A program made the translations under genes and the position numbers. Below the pieces are notes generated by a model. The model was not told the DNA's origin. It saw only the letters and a list, made by a program, of their open reading frames with translations, and searched no databases. Positions 5,872 through 8,039 of a stretch of DNA of 8,039 bases are shown one piece after another. Source of the stretch: Symbiobacteriaceae bacterium (lineage in GTDB: Bacteria; Bacillota_E; Symbiobacteriia; Symbiobacteriales; Symbiobacteriaceae); NCBI GenBank assembly GCA_027356675.1, contig DAHVXO010000240.1:1-8039 (forward strand), read 5' to 3'. Every line of letters begins with the position of its first letter. Within the stretch, counting starts at the first letter, position 1.

Positions 5872-8039
5872 GTGGCAGCGCTAGACGCCTTGTTGAGCAA
5901 AATTCGCGCATACAGCCCGAACGCAGATCTGCAAGTGGTAGAGGCAGCGTACACCTTCGCCGAAGCCTGCCATCAGGGGCAGGTGCGGAAATCGGGCGAG
6001 GCTTATATCACCCATCCCATTGCCGTCGCGGAGATCATCGCGGAGATGCAGTTAGATATGGCCAGCATCGCCGCCGCCCTCCTGCACGACGTGATCGAGG
6101 ACTGCCACGTCTCGGAAGAGCATTTGACCGCCCGCTTCGGCAAGGAGATCAGCAGCCTGGTCGAGGGCGTTACCAAGCTGGAGAAACTGAGCTTTACCTC
6201 CAAGGACGAGGCGCAGGTGGAGAACCTGCGCAAAATGTTCCTGGCCATGGCCAAGGATCTGCGGGTGATCCTGATCAAGCTGGCCGACCGGCTCCACAAC
6301 ATGCGGACCCTGAAGCACCAGAACCACGAGGCAAAGGTGCGCATTGCCGAAGAGACCATGGACATCTATGCACCCCTGGCCCACCGGCTGGGCGTCAGCG
6401 AGATCAAATGGGAGCTGGAAGACCTGGCGTTCCAGTATCTTGAACCCGAGCGCTATCATGAGATGACCCAAGCCGTCGCCCGCAAGCGGCAGGAGCGAGA
6501 TGAGATCACGGGCGATCTCATGCACGAGATCCGCTCGAAGCTGGAGGATGCCGGCATCAAGGCCGACATTTCCGGGCGGGCGAAACACTTCTTCAGCATC
6601 TACAAGAAGATGTACCGGCAGGGCAAGGACATCACCCAGATCTATGACCTGATCGCCATCCGTGTCATCGTCGATGAGGTGAAGGACTGCTACGGCGCCC
6701 TTGGCGTCATCCACTCTTATTGGAAGCCCCTGCCGTTGCGCTTCAAGGACTACATCGCCACACCTAAACCGAATATGTACCAGTCGTTGCACACGACTGT
6801 CATCGGGCCGCATGGCGAGCCGTTTGAGATCCAGATCCGCACCTGGGACATGCACCGGACCTCCGAGTTCGGCGTAGCCGCCCACTGGGCGTACAAAGAG
6901 GGCCGGACCGACAAGGAGTTCGACAAGAAGCTCCAGTGGCTCCGCTCGTTGCTGGAGTGGCAGCAGGAGATCCGGGACGCCCGGGAGTTCGTCGAGTCGG
7001 TGAAGGTCGACATCTTCTCGGACCAGGTCTTCGTCTTCTCGCCCAAGGGGCACGTCTTCAGCCTGCCCGCCAACGCCACACCGCTGGATTTCGCCTTCGC
7101 CGTCCACTCGGATGTGGGGTACCGGTGCGTGGGTGCGAAGGTGAACGGTAAGATCCAGCCGCTCGACAAGGTCCTCGCCAACGGCGACGTGGTGGAGATT
7201 CTCACCTCGAAGCAGTCGCCGGGGCCGTCCATCGACTGGCTCAAACTCGTCAAGACCGCGTCGGCGAAGAACAAGATCCGCCAGTGGTTCAAGCGGGAGC
7301 GCCGGGACGAGAACCTGGCCCGTGGTAAGGAAATCCTCAAGGGCGAGGTACAGAAGACCGGGATCGAGTCGCACGAGCTCATGCGCGACGAGTGGCTGGT
7401 GGAGGTCTGCAAACGCTCGAGCGTCAAGGATGAGGAAGAACTTTACGTCGCGATCGGCATCGGGTCGCTGACCTCTTCGACCGTCGTCTCCCGCCTGCGG
7501 GAGCTGTACGAGCGGGAGAAAAAGGCCGCGATACCGCCACCGCCGGTTGAGATTCAGACCAAGGACTGGCCCGGGTACGGCCGCCCCAGCCACGGAATCC
7601 GAGTCAAGGGCGTGGGCGATCTGGTGGTGCGCTTCTCCCGGTGTTGCTCGCCGGTACCGGGGGATCACGTCATCGGTTATATTACCCGAGGACGGGGTGT
7701 CACAGTCCATCGCATGGATTGTCCAAACATGAACGACATCGCCAAGGACCCCGATCGGTTGATCGAGGTCGCCTGGGAAGAGAATTACGCCGGCACCCAT
7801 CCGGTGGAGGTGCAAATCACAGCCCTCGACCGGTCTGGCCTGCTCGCCGATATCGTACAGATTGTCGCTGAGGCTCGTATCAATATGATTTCCACGGCCA
7901 GCCGGGCGAATAAGAGTAAAATCGCCACGATCGATCTGATGCTGGAGATCAAGGACACGACCCAGTTGCAGTACGTCATTCAAAAGATGCACAAGGTGCG
8001 CGATGTGATGACGGTCGAGCGGGTCTCGAAGGAAATGCG
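5872..8039 (+). CDS. rel: Bifunctional (p)ppGpp synthetase/hydrolase Rel (3' partial)
   Basis: Rel makes (p)ppGpp from ATP and GDP/GTP on starved ribosomes and hydrolyses it otherwise, setting the stringent response. The frame is open from GTG 5872 to the window end, 722 codons. Domains in order: HD hydrolase with H48, H72-D73 (HDVIED) and D139 (LADRLHN); synthetase with R236, D259, R290-F-K-D293, Y303 and E319 (EIQIRT); TGS at about 380-446; zinc-finger-like domain with C591-C592, H613 and C617; and ACT from about 643. All key residues of both active sites are present. RFKD is the RXKD form known from bifunctional enzymes, whereas E. coli RelA has EXDD, so both activities are expected. The HD motif is intact, unlike in RelA. 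Typical Rel length (B. subtilis 734) suggests only a few residues are missing at the right edge. It follows apt by 45 bases. In B. subtilis the next gene is dtd, which may lie just outside. Confidence 0.97.
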   Translation, partial: MAALDALLSKIRAYSPNADLQVVEAAYTFAEACHQGQVRKSGEAYITHPIAVAEIIAEMQLDMASIAAALLHDVIEDCHVSEEHLTARFGKEISSLVEGVTKLEKLSFTSKDEAQVENLRKMFLAMAKDLRVILIKLADRLHNMRTLKHQNHEAKVRIAEETMDIYAPLAHRLGVSEIKWELEDLAFQYLEPERYHEMTQAVARKRQERDEITGDLMHEIRSKLEDAGIKADISGRAKHFFSIYKKMYRQGKDITQIYDLIAIRVIVDEVKDCYGALGVIHSYWKPLPLRFKDYIATPKPNMYQSLHTTVIGPHGEPFEIQIRTWDMHRTSEFGVAAHWAYKEGRTDKEFDKKLQWLRSLLEWQQEIRDAREFVESVKVDIFSDQVFVFSPKGHVFSLPANATPLDFAFAVHSDVGYRCVGAKVNGKIQPLDKVLANGDVVEILTSKQSPGPSIDWLKLVKTASAKNKIRQWFKRERRDENLARGKEILKGEVQKTGIESHELMRDEWLVEVCKRSSVKDEEELYVAIGIGSLTSSTVVSRLRELYEREKKAAIPPPPVEIQTKDWPGYGRPSHGIRVKGVGDLVVRFSRCCSPVPGDHVIGYITRGRGVTVHRMDCPNMNDIAKDPDRLIEVAWEENYAGTHPVEVQITALDRSGLLADIVQIVAEARINMISTASRANKSKIATIDLMLEIKDTTQLQYVIQKMHKVRDVMTVERVSKEM

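Noticed and set aside
6052..7992. 646-codon open frame on the - strand opposite rel
   Set aside because: The + strand here encodes an unmistakable Rel with all motifs. The antisense frame is open because of GC-rich codon bias, has no recognisable domain and no convincing ribosome binding site.

Overview
The window is GC-rich, chromosomal DNA packed with genes on the + strand only, and no gap exceeds about 110 bases. Gene order recJ - apt - rel (ssDNA exonuclease, adenine phosphoribosyltransferase, bifunctional (p)ppGpp synthetase/hydrolase) is the order known from Bacillus subtilis and many other Firmicutes. The high GC content, GTG starts, purine-rich Shine-Dalgarno sites and a Firmicutes-type long RecJ point to a deep-branching, high-GC Firmicute (Symbiobacterium, Thermaerobacter, Sulfobacillus or Limnochordia type). 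The exact lineage cannot be read from the sequence alone.

Bases 1-2597 hold a two-gene module. The first gene is cut by the left edge. Only the last piece of what looks like a ChlI/MoxR-type AAA+ ATPase is seen, followed by a tail of roughly 190 residues rich in Pro, Gly and Ala. Its stop codon overlaps the ATG of the second gene (TGATG). That gene encodes a 653-residue protein with an unidentified N-terminal domain, a Gly-rich linker, a likely helix-turn-helix-like segment and a C-terminal von Willebrand factor A (VWA) domain with a complete MIDAS metal site. AAA+/VWA pairs work as ATP-driven remodelling or metal-insertion machines. The substrate of this pair is unknown, and it is the least explained part of the window. 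Its linker DNA carries G7 runs and two canonical G-quadruplex motifs on the coding strand.

Bases 2598-5280 carry a short leader and recJ. The leader has a perfect TATAAT box and a strong GC-rich hairpin whose 3' arm contains the only good ribosome binding site for the first recJ start. RecJ (858 residues) has all DHH/DHHA1 motifs, the OB fold and the Firmicutes C-terminal extension.

Bases 5281-8039 hold apt and rel. A good sigma-A-like promoter (TTGGCC, 17 bases, TATAAT) lies across the recJ 3' end and likely drives apt, with rel following 45 bases later in the same transcript. The rel gene runs off the right edge, with 722 codons visible. It has intact HD hydrolase, synthetase (RFKD, bifunctional type), TGS, zinc-finger-like and ACT domains. 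apt and rel both belong to purine nucleotide economy: Apt salvages adenine to AMP, and Rel turns GTP/GDP into (p)ppGpp under starvation.

I see no tRNA, rRNA, insertion sequence, CRISPR array or phage gene.
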